A DNA stretch of 64,000 bases from Catalinimonas sp038039535 (GCF_038039535.1 NZ_JBBPHP010000023.1:49218-113217); one strand, 5' to 3'; shown: positions 1-9,453, numbered from the stretch's first letter. Numbers and translations: made by a program. Notes: generated by a model not told the origin, from the letters alone.

Positions 1-2584
1 TTAAAAACAGCTTATCCAGATCTGTTCCGTCCTCACGGTAAGCAACATCAAGGGTATGACTACTACCTGCAGCAAAATTTGGCATCAACCCACTAACCTT
101 CCGCCAATCAAAAGTACCAGTACGTGGGGCGACATTCCACTGTAACCAATTACCTCCGTCTACCCTCACCCAGAACGAGTCATCGGCACCAGATGGAGCA
201 CGTACTCGGGCATATAGATGATAGTCTCCTGCCTGCGGAGCAGTAAAGGTGAAAGAAACATGACTACTAACTGAACTTGGTGCAGCACCATAACTATTTA
301 GTCCGGAACGGATAGTGAGGTAACTCCCAGCGGATGCTTCACCCAGACTTTCAGTATTCCAGTTATTTCCCACCTCTCCACATTCCGCCTCCAGCCAGAT
401 ACCTCCATCCGATGTTGGGGAATTAACATTAATTTTAACTGTTGCCTCTCCTTCCAAACCCTCAGCATCAGCTACTGTAAGCTTAGCGGTATATTCTCCT
501 GCATTTTCATATGTATGATTTACGGTCTCGCCACTGCCAGTGGTGCCATCGCCAAAGTCCCAGCTATATTTTACAATTCCCTGATCATCGCTGGAACTAC
601 TACCGCTAAAGGTAACTGTTAAAGGAGCAGTCCCAGCTTCATTATCTACAGTTAACTGAGCAGTAGGTGCCTGATTTTCTGAGCTTCCCTCACAGTTATT
701 TGCACCTTCACCTATTCCACCAGGCATTAAACCACTCTGATTCAAATGCAGCTTATCCAGTTGTGCTCCATTTTCACGATATGCTATATCTATGATATTA
801 TTTCCAGAATTTAATGTCAAAGGGCTACCCTCCACTTCGTTCCAGTTGAAAGTACTTCCTGTGCTTATATTTTCCCACCACTGCACCCAGTTCCCACCAT
901 TGATACGAATAAAAAATGAATCATCTCCACTTGTAGGAGCTCTGAGCCTGGCAAATAAGTGATATTTGCCTCCATCATCTAGAGAGAAAGTAAATCGCAC
1001 TCGGTTAGCTGGTACATCCGATGGAGGACTATAGCTGTTCAGGTTAGGTACTACCACATAACTACCACCAGAGGCTTCACTATCTTCTACTTCAATCCAG
1101 TTACTACCCACCTCGCTACATTCCGCTTCCAGCCAAATTCCTTTCTGACTCGTAGTGCTTCCGATGGGAGTCCGATAAGTTGTAGATGAGTTACGTCCAG
1201 TGGAGTAATACATTACTCCGTCCACGATACCAGCTATTCCTGATGAGCGTACTGTTGGCATATCCGAATACCTTATCCATTCATTTGCAGCTGGATTGTA
1301 AGCCAATACAGATTTTGAATATGGCCCTAAAAACTGATATTCACCTCCTAATACAAAAATCTTGTTGTCGTAAGCAAAAGTAGCATTTGTGATATGACCT
1401 TTGCCGGGTGTAAGATTATCAGGCACTTCATCTATGTCTGGCAAATCGGTAACTTTAGTCCAGGTTTCGGTAGCAGGGTCAAACATGTGCACATCATCCT
1501 GAGTAGTAAGGTTATTATCTTTTTGATGCTGACCACCTACAACGTACAGCTTTCCATTGATCACTGCTGAGCCCAAATGATTGCGCGGATTTGGTAGCGG
1601 GCTGTCTGTTAGATTTGTCCATCCGGCATTCAGATTATGTAAATCAAGAACAAATAAATCTCCCTGATCTTCATTACGAGCAGCATTTTCACCACCCACG
1701 TAGTATAATTTTCCGTCAATATACTCAAGTCCACCGGAGGCTCTTGCCAGGGGTAAGTCGGGCAGTCGCTCATAACTATCACTTGCTACTATGTATTTGT
1801 AGACATATTTAGTACCGAAAATTTGCCCATTTCCATTGGCACTGGCAGCATACCCCCCGGCAAAATATATGTTTGCACCATCAGTAGTAAAGCCCGCATG
1901 CGTAACACCTCCATGTGCTGAATTTGGATGCATCTTAGGCATAGGATTGAGCAATGTCCAGCTATCAAGCTGTGGATCGTATACGTAAACTCTTTCAGTA
2001 GGGGTATAAGACGGTCTTTTTTCAATATCAAAACCGCTGAAGGAATATAATTTCCCATTCACAACTTCGGATTGACCTTCGCTATTTCCAAGAGGCTGGG
2101 GAGTGCCTGTAGACCATGAAAGGCCCTGACTCAAAGAGGTTTGTACTACTTTATCGTTGATGTTAACTTGTACATCAGCCGAAGATTTTTCACTTTGAGT
2201 ATTGGTCACTTCTATTGTTAGCCTTATTGGTCCTACCACTGCCAGCAGGTACGTGGGATCATTGACCGTAATCTGCCCATTATTGTCAATAGTAAACATC
2301 GCCAATGCATTGATAGGTGAATCATTAGGTGGAGTCCCTGTGCTCAATGCGTCTGCGTCAGTAATCGCAAATCCTGTAATGCTTTGCGCATCTGAAGCTG
2401 CTACAGTACCTACAGCAGTACCGGTAGGGCTACCTTCCAATACCTCAAACTCTTGCCCAGCCTCAACAATGGGTACAAAAGAATATGCGGAAAATGAATT
2501 ATTTACATCATTTGCCTCACATAAAATAGGGTTATGGAATAAGGCAATAAAAATTCCATAGGAAAATAGTAAAAATGTTCTCAT
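1..2584 (-). CDS. Secreted kelch-repeat / PKD / carbohydrate-binding multidomain protein (3' end beyond window)
   Basis: One frame stays open from an ATG at 2584 to the window edge, giving about 861 residues without a stop. The N-terminus is a signal peptide (MRTFLLFSYGIF..., cleavage near residue 24). Residues about 25-150 resemble a cadherin-like domain. Residues about 150-470 hold several kelch repeats (recurring GG followed by Y/W spacing, e.g. YVVGGQH, FVLGGEY). A carbohydrate-binding beta-sandwich follows (about 475-615, starting GIWLEAEC), then a PKD domain with the WDFGDG motif (about 635-718), then a second copy of the binding module (from about 721, again GIWLEAEC). A C-terminal sorting domain would lie outside the window. 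I infer a surface or secreted glycan-binding protein serving the neighbouring polysaccharide locus. No catalytic domain is visible, though an enzymatic kelch protein cannot be excluded. Confidence 0.85.
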   Translation of the reverse strand, partial: MRTFLLFSYGIFIALFHNPILCEANDVNNSFSAYSFVPIVEAGQEFEVLEGSPTGTAVGTVAASDAQSITGFAITDADALSTGTPPNDSPINALAMFTIDNNGQITVNDPTYLLAVVGPIRLTIEVTNTQSEKSSADVQVNINDKVVQTSLSQGLSWSTGTPQPLGNSEGQSEVVNGKLYSFSGFDIEKRPSYTPTERVYVYDPQLDSWTLLNPMPKMHPNSAHGGVTHAGFTTDGANIYFAGGYAASANGNGQIFGTKYVYKYIVASDSYERLPDLPLARASGGLEYIDGKLYYVGGENAARNEDQGDLFVLDLHNLNAGWTNLTDSPLPNPRNHLGSAVINGKLYVVGGQHQKDNNLTTQDDVHMFDPATETWTKVTDLPDIDEVPDNLTPGKGHITNATFAYDNKIFVLGGEYQFLGPYSKSVLAYNPAANEWIRYSDMPTVRSSGIAGIVDGVMYYSTGRNSSTTYRTPIGSTTSQKGIWLEAECSEVGSNWIEVEDSEASGGSYVVVPNLNSYSPPSDVPANRVRFTFSLDDGGKYHLFARLRAPTSGDDSFFIRINGGNWVQWWENISTGSTFNWNEVEGSPLTLNSGNNIIDIAYRENGAQLDKLHLNQSGLMPGGIGEGANNCEGSSENQAPTAQLTVDNEAGTAPLTVTFSGSSSSDDQGIVKYSWDFGDGTTGSGETVNHTYENAGEYTAKLTVADAEGLEGEATVKINVNSPTSDGGIWLEAECGEVGNNWNTESLGEASAGSYLTIRSGLNSYGAAPSSVSSHVSFTFTAPQAGDYHLYARVRAPSGADDSFWVRVDGGNWLQWNVAPRTGTFDWRKVSGLMPNFAAGSSHTLDVAYREDGTDLDKLFL

Positions 2585-2656
2585 CCTCTAAAAATTGGTT
2601 AAGTTGTTTAGCTTCAAGAATTTTCTATCAAAAAAATCTTAATGTCTAAAGAGAAT

Positions 2657-2674
2657 TATATCAAACTTGATATA
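2657..2674. promoter_or_regulatory. 18-bp palindrome upstream of the kelch/CBM gene
   Basis: TATATCAA-AC-TTGATATA is a perfect 8+8 bp palindrome with a 2-bp centre. It lies 73 bp upstream of the start codon at 2584. The position and symmetry fit a dimeric regulator site; the regulator is unknown. Confidence 0.35.
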
Positions 2675-2716
2675 GTGACAATTACCTTATCAAAATATTA
2701 ATCTTAAAAAGCATAT

Positions 2717-2750
2717 ATCACTATTTTTAGATACTTACTCAAATAGTGAT
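2717..2750. repeat. 10-bp inverted repeat upstream of the kelch/CBM gene
   Basis: ATCACTATTT (2717-2726) and AAATAGTGAT (2741-2750) are perfect inverted copies separated by 14 bp. They sit upstream of the 18-bp palindrome in the same spacer. No T-tract follows, so an operator or leader structure is more likely than a terminator. Confidence 0.35.
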
Positions 2751-2791
2751 TAAGGATAGTAAATTAAATAAATTAGAGGAATTTTTAGAAT

Positions 2792-2829
2792 AATACTCCT
2801 AATTTTTGATACAATAAAAAGGAGTATTT
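2792..2829 (-). terminator. Probable terminator of the FAD oxidoreductase operon
   Basis: AATACTCCT and AGGAGTATT pair around an A/T-rich inner stem just after the stop of the minus-strand gene at 2869. The inner TTTTT/AAAAA bases extend the stem. The U-tract on the minus strand is interrupted, so this is a moderate call. Confidence 0.45.
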
Positions 2830-2868
2830 TTCACTTCAATTTTACTTTTTGAATCTCATATTTTAACA

Positions 2869-4539
2869 TTATTCGCCTTGATGCACCAGTCGCTGCTGAT
2901 CTTCTTCCAGTTTACTTCTCAAAGCCTGATAGTCAATCTCCTGCACAGGTTGGTTGGCGTCAATAGCCTGGGCAGCAGCGGTGGCGGCAGACTGACCCAA
3001 CACCATGAATACCGGCTCCATACGGATGGATCCAAAAGCGATGTGGCTGGCAGATAAACAGACCGGCACCAGCAGATTTGTCACTTCTTCCTGTTTAGGG
3101 ATGATGGAGCGATAAGAGATGGGATAAGGAGGAAAACCACCCACCTCAACATTCCCTTCATTTTTTACCTGAGGACTTCCATTTTCATTCTCCACAACTA
3201 TGCGCTGGCAGTTGTGGGAGTCCATTGTATAGGCAGCCAGGCCAACAGGATCATCGATTTCCTCTTCGCCTACGCAATTGGCCTGCGTCATCACATATTC
3301 ACCGATCAATCTACGGGCTTCTCGCACATAGAGCTGTGGCGACCAGTTACCATTTTCCTCATACTCATCTTTGGGATAGCCCCATTTTTTAACTTCATCC
3401 TGAAGTTCGGCAGGAACACGGGGATCGGTAGTATAAAAATAGAGTAATCCTTTGGTATAATCTTCATGGGCTTTAATGATGGAATCACGTTCCGCATAAC
3501 TGGCCTCCGGATAGGCATGGCTCCAGTTGATCATATCGGTGGAGAAGCCTCCCCGGTTATTGATATCGGTTTTGTCATTGGGCATCAGGCTCCAGATGAA
3601 ATACTGGTTAATACGTCTCATGTCAGGCTGTGCTTCAAACAGACGGGCCAGCAATTCATAGCGGCTAGCGTCATAGTTTTCCGGCTCAGTGATAGGAATC
3701 ATGTTTTCCTCGTCACTGGTGAGGCATATCCGGAAATTATACGTCTGCACCAGGCTATCCCCACTTCCCTGAGGTTCCAGTTCTGCATCAGTAATTCCCC
3801 AGAGTAAACCACTATTCGCATCACCAGGAGTGACATAGGGATCAACACCATCGGGAAACTGATGGCCCTCCAGCATCTGTACACCATTGTAGGTCTCTCC
3901 GTACATACTGTTAGGCTCACGTCCTACATAATAATCTACTTCGGCAGCCGCCATCAAGTCACCCTCGTAGGTAGCATCAATAAACATTTTTCCGTTGTAA
4001 GTCGTACCGTCTTCCATTGCAATGGCAGTAATGGCTGTACCTTCTTTGGTTACACCATTTTCACGGTTCAGTTTCTTTCCTCGTACTAATTCAATGTTTT
4101 CGGCAGCGATCATTTCTTCATACACGTCAAGAGCCGCCGAGGGCTCAAAAGTCCACATCGCATCCTCCCCTTCCTCCGTGCGGGTCTGTCCTCCATCCTG
4201 ATAGGACTGTCTGCTCTGCCATTCCCAGTTCGCTGAATCCTCATAATACTTGCGGATGTTCTGATAAAACTCTCGGGAAATCCCTCCGATAGCACTTTTG
4301 TTTCCAATATCTGTCTGCCCCAGCCCTCCGGTAGTCATCCCTCCTATTCTTTGGTATGGTTCAATGAGTACTACCGATTTATCCATGCGGGAAGCCTGTA
4401 TGGCGGCAGCAATGCCTCCTGAAGTACCTCCATAAATGACAATGTCATATTCGGCAGCTTGATTATCTTCCTGAGCAGTTTCGGTTGAGGAGCAGGCCAG
4501 GGTAAAAAATGCCAGCCCCAGTAAAAGTAGTTTTTTCAT
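2869..4539 (-). CDS. Exported FAD-dependent oxidoreductase lipoprotein (FAD_oxidored family), copy 1
   Basis: The protein has 556 residues. Residues 1-16 form a lipoprotein signal ending in TLAC, so Cys16 would be lipidated. A dinucleotide-binding motif follows (IVIYGGTSGGIAAA, about 34-46) with a downstream acidic residue (Glu60), as in FAD_oxidored (PF12831) proteins. The match to the family runs to the C-terminal FGSIRMEP and GQSAATAAAQA stretches. It lies 7 bp after a paralogue and is surely co-transcribed with it. Such proteins are common in glycan-utilisation loci but their substrates are mostly unknown. A role in oxidising sugars released by the neighbouring sulfatase and SusCD system is inference. 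Confidence 0.85.
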   Translation of the reverse strand: MKKLLLLGLAFFTLACSSTETAQEDNQAAEYDIVIYGGTSGGIAAAIQASRMDKSVVLIEPYQRIGGMTTGGLGQTDIGNKSAIGGISREFYQNIRKYYEDSANWEWQSRQSYQDGGQTRTEEGEDAMWTFEPSAALDVYEEMIAAENIELVRGKKLNRENGVTKEGTAITAIAMEDGTTYNGKMFIDATYEGDLMAAAEVDYYVGREPNSMYGETYNGVQMLEGHQFPDGVDPYVTPGDANSGLLWGITDAELEPQGSGDSLVQTYNFRICLTSDEENMIPITEPENYDASRYELLARLFEAQPDMRRINQYFIWSLMPNDKTDINNRGGFSTDMINWSHAYPEASYAERDSIIKAHEDYTKGLLYFYTTDPRVPAELQDEVKKWGYPKDEYEENGNWSPQLYVREARRLIGEYVMTQANCVGEEEIDDPVGLAAYTMDSHNCQRIVVENENGSPQVKNEGNVEVGGFPPYPISYRSIIPKQEEVTNLLVPVCLSASHIAFGSIRMEPVFMVLGQSAATAAAQAIDANQPVQEIDYQALRSKLEEDQQRLVHQGE

Positions 4540-4546
4540 GGTTTGG

Positions 4547-6256
4547 TTATCGGTCAGCTAATTGATTGTCATCTAGGGTAAGTCTCTGATCGTCTTGATG
4601 GAGTTGGGTTTTCAATTTTTCATAATCCACATCCTGCACCGCCACTTCATCTTCTATGGCCTGTACCGCAGCAGTGGCGGCACTTTGTCCCAGAATCATG
4701 AATACCGGCTCCATACGGATGGAACCAAAGGCGATGTGAGAGCTGGAGACGCAGACAGGAACCAGCAGGTTTTCGCATTCTTCTTTTTTAGGCACGAGTG
4801 AGCCGTAGGCGATTTCATAAGGTTCGGGCACTTTAACGCCGATATCTCCTTCATTTTGCACGAATCCATCCGGTTTTACATAACGCTGAATATTATGCGA
4901 ATCCATGGTATAAGAACCCATGCCCACTGAATTAGGTGTTTCTCTTTTGTCCAGAATATCGTTTTCCGTCATTACATAGTCACCAATCATGCGGCGTGCC
5001 TCGCGCACATAGATCTGGTGGGGCCAGTTGCGATTGTCGGTAAACTCATCTTTGGCCAGGCCCCAGGTTTGCATTTCGGTACGAATTTCCTCCGGCACCC
5101 GAGGATCGTTGGCGGTAAAGTACATCAGCCCTTTCTGGTAGTTTTCATGTTCTTTGATGATCTCTTGGCGGCGTTCGTAGGATGCCTCTGGATAATCGTA
5201 GTTCATTCCGATATAATCTGTACTTACAGGCCCATGATTATTGGTATCGGTTTTGCGATTCGGGATATTATCAAATTTATTGAAGGTAGCTCTCCAGCCT
5301 TTATCATACACCCTGGCCAGCAGTTCATAGCGGCTGGAATCATAGCCTTCGGGACGAGGAAAAGGCACCCGATTGTCAGGATGATTGCTCAGGCACATGC
5401 GAAAACAATAAGCCTGTATTTTGTCATCTCCCTGACCATATTCACCGGGATCTTCATCTGAGATGAGAGGCAGCAATCCACTGGATGGATCACCGGGCAC
5501 TACATAAGGATCAATATCTTCTTCAAACCAATGCGCATGGTGCAGTACGCCGGTTTGTATGCCGTTCCATTCTTCACCGTACACGCTATTGGCTTCCCGG
5601 CCCACATGATAGCTTACGCCTGACTCAGCCATTAAGTCGCCTTCGTAGGTAGCGTCAATGAACATTTTGCCCTGAAACAATTTTCCGCTTAGCGTTTCAA
5701 AGCTGGCAATGCGACCGTTTTCCATCTTCACACTACCACCATCCCTATTCAGCCACTCATCACGATACAGCTCAATTTCATGCTCTTTGATGAAATCCTC
5801 AAAAGCCATCTCAGCAATGTGAGGCTCAAAAATCCACATCGTACGGTTTTCTCCGTCCAGGGCAATGGTTCCCTGCCCTTTATTGCCAAATTCATCTCTT
5901 TTCTGCCACTTCCAGGTTTCAGGTTTCTGGTACTCCTGATATACTTTATGGTAAAATTCCCGGGAAAGCCCTCCGATCACTTCCTTGTTACCGGTATCGG
6001 TAAAGCCTAATCCACCCGCACTTAATCCGCCCAGATGCGTATCCGGGGATACCATGATGACAGATTTACCCATGCGGGCTACCTGTACGGCAGCAGTCAC
6101 CGCCGCTGAAGTGCCTCCATAGACAATGACATCGGCTTCATAAACATTCGCTGTATTTTCTGCCTGTTTGGATTTATTTTCTGAACAATGCGTAAATAAT
6201 GTCAGAAGTAACAGAAAAATAAAGGAAGGAAAGGTTTTAATTGTAATATGTTTCAT
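4547..6256 (-). CDS. Exported FAD-dependent oxidoreductase lipoprotein (FAD_oxidored family), copy 2
   Basis: This 569-residue protein is a tandem paralogue of the gene at 2869-4539. The lipoprotein signal ends in LFTHC (Cys24). The dinucleotide-binding motif reads VIVYGGTSAAVTAA (about 43-56), with Ala-Ala where the neighbour has Gly-Gly. Shared blocks include SHIAFGSIRMEPVFM near the C-terminus and a GGLSREFYHK segment near residue 100. The pair probably arose by local duplication and then diverged, so the two may act on different substrates or successive steps. The spacer to the upstream sulfatase gene is 87 bp, so it may belong to the same transcript. Confidence 0.85.
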   Translation of the reverse strand: MKHITIKTFPSFIFLLLLTLFTHCSENKSKQAENTANVYEADVIVYGGTSAAVTAAVQVARMGKSVIMVSPDTHLGGLSAGGLGFTDTGNKEVIGGLSREFYHKVYQEYQKPETWKWQKRDEFGNKGQGTIALDGENRTMWIFEPHIAEMAFEDFIKEHEIELYRDEWLNRDGGSVKMENGRIASFETLSGKLFQGKMFIDATYEGDLMAESGVSYHVGREANSVYGEEWNGIQTGVLHHAHWFEEDIDPYVVPGDPSSGLLPLISDEDPGEYGQGDDKIQAYCFRMCLSNHPDNRVPFPRPEGYDSSRYELLARVYDKGWRATFNKFDNIPNRKTDTNNHGPVSTDYIGMNYDYPEASYERRQEIIKEHENYQKGLMYFTANDPRVPEEIRTEMQTWGLAKDEFTDNRNWPHQIYVREARRMIGDYVMTENDILDKRETPNSVGMGSYTMDSHNIQRYVKPDGFVQNEGDIGVKVPEPYEIAYGSLVPKKEECENLLVPVCVSSSHIAFGSIRMEPVFMILGQSAATAAVQAIEDEVAVQDVDYEKLKTQLHQDDQRLTLDDNQLADR

Positions 6257-6343
6257 GCTTTAGGTTGTATGGTTCTAAAATGAGTTTGTTTTTTTGTTTA
6301 TCAAAGTTTCCTTCTATGAAATTGTATTCAACAATCAGCCTTT

Positions 6344-7774
6344 TCAACGTAAAGGCACTTTTAGTTCGGTAGCCCTGCCTTCATCTGCCTGAGCCTGCAT
6401 CCAGTCAGCTAATTTATCATCAAGTGCATTCATCGCTTCTTGATAAGTCGGATCATAGGCGAGATTGACCAACTCATAAGGATCATTCCGGATATTGTAT
6501 AATTCTATTGCCGGACGATGCTGATAGCGTTCTAATATCATCTTTGCTCTTTTGTCATCTGCCGCTTCATTACGCCATGAATTCATCCACCATAAATACG
6601 AAACTCTAGTGGGTGACCATTCTTCCGGATTCATCAACAAGGCATTCTCAAAGCGATTTTCAGGAAAGAGGTTGACAATATATTTTAATGAATCGTTCCT
6701 AACCGAACGAATGCCATACGCCTGAGAAGCCGCATTGATACCGCGTGTAGTTTGTATACCGTAAACATATGCTTTGTGTTGATCCGTATTGCCTAACAGC
6801 ACTTGTTTGAAACTTTTCCCATCCAGTGCTGAGACTGCATTTGTATTTGCCAGATCCAGGATCGTCGGGACAATATCCACATACTCTACCATTGCATCGC
6901 TTTGCGTACCTGCTTCTACCATACCCGGATACCTGACGATCATTGCACTTCGCAGACCGGCATCATAGCAGGTCCACTTTTCAAAAGGAAATAGACTGCC
7001 TTGCTCGCTCAGTACAATCACCACAGTATTACTCTTCAGCTCTTGATCATCTACCAACTGCAGGATTTCTCCTACCTGCCGATCAAAATAGGTGATTTCA
7101 GCAAAGTACCTGGTATATGCTTTGCGCGTGTCGCGGGTATCAATCAGGTAAGGGGGTAAGCGTATATTTTCAGGTGGGTATTGGGTAGTATCGCCATAAG
7201 TCCAGGGGGCATGAGGAGAACTGCACATGGCAAAAAGACAAAAGGGTTGTTTCTTTTCTTTACTGTCGCTGACAAACTTTTTAATAAAATCAACATCCGG
7301 ATCGCTGGTATTTTCTGAGTATACAAATGGATACACAGATTCAGGGCCAATATGACGTTTACCGGTCAGTGCCAGTTGATAGCCAGCAGGACTCAAGTGG
7401 TGCACAATGCTCTTTACATGCTCATATGACTCACTGTGATTGGCATAAGCTCCATTTTTTACCGGGTAAAGTCCAGTCAACAGATTTTGACGTGTGGGAG
7501 CACACATAGCAGTAGCCTGAAAACAACGGTTGAACTTCATCCCTTCACTAGCCAGTGATTTCAGGTTGGGGGTCTTGGCCTGTCCACCATATACTTCCAG
7601 GTCACGGAAAGTACAATCATCGGCCATAATTACGATAAAATTGGGCTTTATTTCTTCCTGAGCACACATTGGATAGGTCAACAATATCAACAGGGACATC
7701 AGCATGCAGGATGAAAAAAAGCGAGCAGTGCTGTTTTGCAAAAGGTTATGATATGTTACTTTTGAATTACTCAT
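6344..7774 (-). CDS. Secreted sulfatase with formylglycine motif (SGSH-like branch)
   Basis: This 476-residue type I sulfatase carries the maturation motif C91-A-P-T-R95, where Cys91 is converted to formylglycine. Asp52-Asp53 in IVIMADD is the N-terminal calcium-site motif. The usual GKWH is GKRH here. The C-terminal half (DAGLRSAMIVRYPG, then YVDIVPTILDLA) resembles heparan N-sulfatase-like members. A signal peptide covers the hydrophobic stretch near residues 22-38. The start at 7774 gives a long polar extension before it; Met24 or Met26 could be the true start. The gene overlaps the stop of the upstream sulfatase by 8 bp, which shows translational coupling. The substrate, presumably a sulfated glycan, is not readable from sequence. 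Confidence 0.9.
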   Translation of the reverse strand: MSNSKVTYHNLLQNSTARFFSSCMLMSLLILLTYPMCAQEEIKPNFIVIMADDCTFRDLEVYGGQAKTPNLKSLASEGMKFNRCFQATAMCAPTRQNLLTGLYPVKNGAYANHSESYEHVKSIVHHLSPAGYQLALTGKRHIGPESVYPFVYSENTSDPDVDFIKKFVSDSKEKKQPFCLFAMCSSPHAPWTYGDTTQYPPENIRLPPYLIDTRDTRKAYTRYFAEITYFDRQVGEILQLVDDQELKSNTVVIVLSEQGSLFPFEKWTCYDAGLRSAMIVRYPGMVEAGTQSDAMVEYVDIVPTILDLANTNAVSALDGKSFKQVLLGNTDQHKAYVYGIQTTRGINAASQAYGIRSVRNDSLKYIVNLFPENRFENALLMNPEEWSPTRVSYLWWMNSWRNEAADDKRAKMILERYQHRPAIELYNIRNDPYELVNLAYDPTYQEAMNALDDKLADWMQAQADEGRATELKVPLR

Positions 7775-9299
7775 TGCTCATATCACTTTCCATAATTTCA
7801 GCTAATTTTTGCTTCATTTTTTCAACCATATCTGGTCGTTTAGCATAGAGATTGGTAGTTTCGGATTCGTCCTCAGATAAGTTGTATAGTTGTCCGGGAA
7901 CAGTTGAGGAGCCATTTTCCGGCTCATCTATATATTTCCACTGGTTCCATCTTAAGCCGTAGGCCGCTCCACTGGATTGCACGACTACACTATTTCGTAC
8001 TCCGTCATTTTCACCTTTCAGTACATTCAACAGATTGTAACTATCTTTTGCTGAGTGTGAAGGTATTTGGTAACCTAGCAAAGCCGCCAGACTTGCCATC
8101 ATATCGTTCAATGAAAAAAGGCTGGCATTCTTTTCTCCAGCAGGAAAGTGACCGGGCCAACGGGCGAGAAAAGGTGTACGAACTCCTCCCTCCCAGGCAT
8201 CCCGTTTGGTACCTCTCAAATGCCCATTGGGATAGTGAACCTTTTCAAGTTTCATACTTTCATCTATTTTGAAAGGGCTATTGACAGCCTCCTCCATGGC
8301 TAACTCATTGGCAGCCATAGAAAAATGAGAACCATTATCGCTGGCAAAAAAAATGATGGTATTTTCTTTAAGCCCCAGTTCATCCAGCGTATTGAGTATC
8401 CTGCCAATATAGTGATCCAGTTCGTGTACATAGTCTCCGTATAAGCCAGCATCTGTTTTGCCACGAAATTCTTTATTCACAGCCAGAGGTATATGAGGCA
8501 CATAAGGAGAGAAGTACAGAAAAAAAGGCTTCTCACGCTGAGTTTCAGCATGCTCCTTTAAATAACTAATACTCTCATCAGTGATATAAGGTAGGTATTC
8601 CTCTAGTTCGTAATATTTGATATGGTCTTTATTCTTAGCCGCTTCTGTGGTGTAAAAATCATGTCGGAAAGCAGCGGTAACCATTTTGTCCTCAAATATC
8701 CAGCACTCACTGGCACAGCTAAAGCCCAGCCAGTGATCAAAACCATGATCCATGGGTCCATCGCTTACTGGCTTGGAGAGGTCCAGGTTAGCGCCATTAT
8801 CATCAGCACGAAACTGACCATAACCGGCAGGCTTTTTCCCATCTAAGGTTGGGAAAGTGGTCCCCAGATGCCATTTGCCAAAGCCTGCGGTGGTATAGCC
8901 ACTATATTGTAACATTTCGGGCAGTGTGACTTGCTCCTGAGTCATCAGGGAGGGTTCATAATTACCCAGTACTCCTCTTTTGTTAGAGCTTCTAAACGGA
9001 TAATTACCAGTCATTAATGCATATCGGGTAGGTGTGCACACTGCTGCCGGGCAGTAGGCATTCGTAAGCTGGATACTTTCCTCAGCCAATTTATCCAGGT
9101 TAGGCGTAGGAATAAGTGATTCCTTATTGTATGCCTTTAAATCACCATAGCCCAGATCATCAGCCAGAATCAAAACGATATTGGGCTTTGGCTGTTCTTG
9201 TGCAGCTATATATTCAATTCTGAAAAAGGCAAACAACAAGCACAATATAAATTTATACAACATATATATTCTCATTCTCATATTATTTCTTGTTCTCAA
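7767..9299 (-). CDS. Secreted arylsulfatase-type sulfatase with formylglycine motif
   Basis: This 510-residue type I sulfatase has the motif C88-T-P-T-R92, the calcium-site stretch LILADDLGYGD (about 43-53), and GKWHLG further on. HDFYTT and SDNGSH are further conserved sulfatase-like stretches. The N-terminus is hydrophobic (about 11-33) and ends in IAAQ, consistent with export; Met7 or Met9 are alternative starts. It is the first gene after SusD in transcription order, 142 bp downstream, and its stop overlaps the start of the next sulfatase. Two different sulfatases in one SusCD locus point to a sulfated, probably marine, polysaccharide. Confidence 0.92.
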   Translation of the reverse strand: MRTRNNMRMRIYMLYKFILCLLFAFFRIEYIAAQEQPKPNIVLILADDLGYGDLKAYNKESLIPTPNLDKLAEESIQLTNAYCPAAVCTPTRYALMTGNYPFRSSNKRGVLGNYEPSLMTQEQVTLPEMLQYSGYTTAGFGKWHLGTTFPTLDGKKPAGYGQFRADDNGANLDLSKPVSDGPMDHGFDHWLGFSCASECWIFEDKMVTAAFRHDFYTTEAAKNKDHIKYYELEEYLPYITDESISYLKEHAETQREKPFFLYFSPYVPHIPLAVNKEFRGKTDAGLYGDYVHELDHYIGRILNTLDELGLKENTIIFFASDNGSHFSMAANELAMEEAVNSPFKIDESMKLEKVHYPNGHLRGTKRDAWEGGVRTPFLARWPGHFPAGEKNASLFSLNDMMASLAALLGYQIPSHSAKDSYNLLNVLKGENDGVRNSVVVQSSGAAYGLRWNQWKYIDEPENGSSTVPGQLYNLSEDESETTNLYAKRPDMVEKMKQKLAEIMESDMSNE

Positions 9300-9427
9300 A
9301 AAATCTGGCTGAAAAGGCTAAAAGTCTTCTTTTGAAGGCCTTTAAAGCCTTTCATTATCCTACATTGATTTCAAATTCAATAATTGTCCTATTCCTAAAG
9401 GTATTGAAATTAACAGTTGTAATTCAT

Positions 9428-9453
9428 ATTACCATCCGGGATTACCATCCGGG
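9428..9453. repeat. 13-bp tandem duplication across the SusD stop codon
   Basis: ATTACCATCCGGG occurs twice in a row (9428-9440, 9441-9453). The second copy encodes the last residues and stop of SusD on the minus strand; the first copy lies just beyond it. This looks like a recent slippage event. Confidence 0.8.

Noticed and set aside
5018..5461. 147-codon plus-strand frame within the second FAD oxidoreductase gene
   Set aside because: It is fully antisense to a conserved protein and shows no domain.
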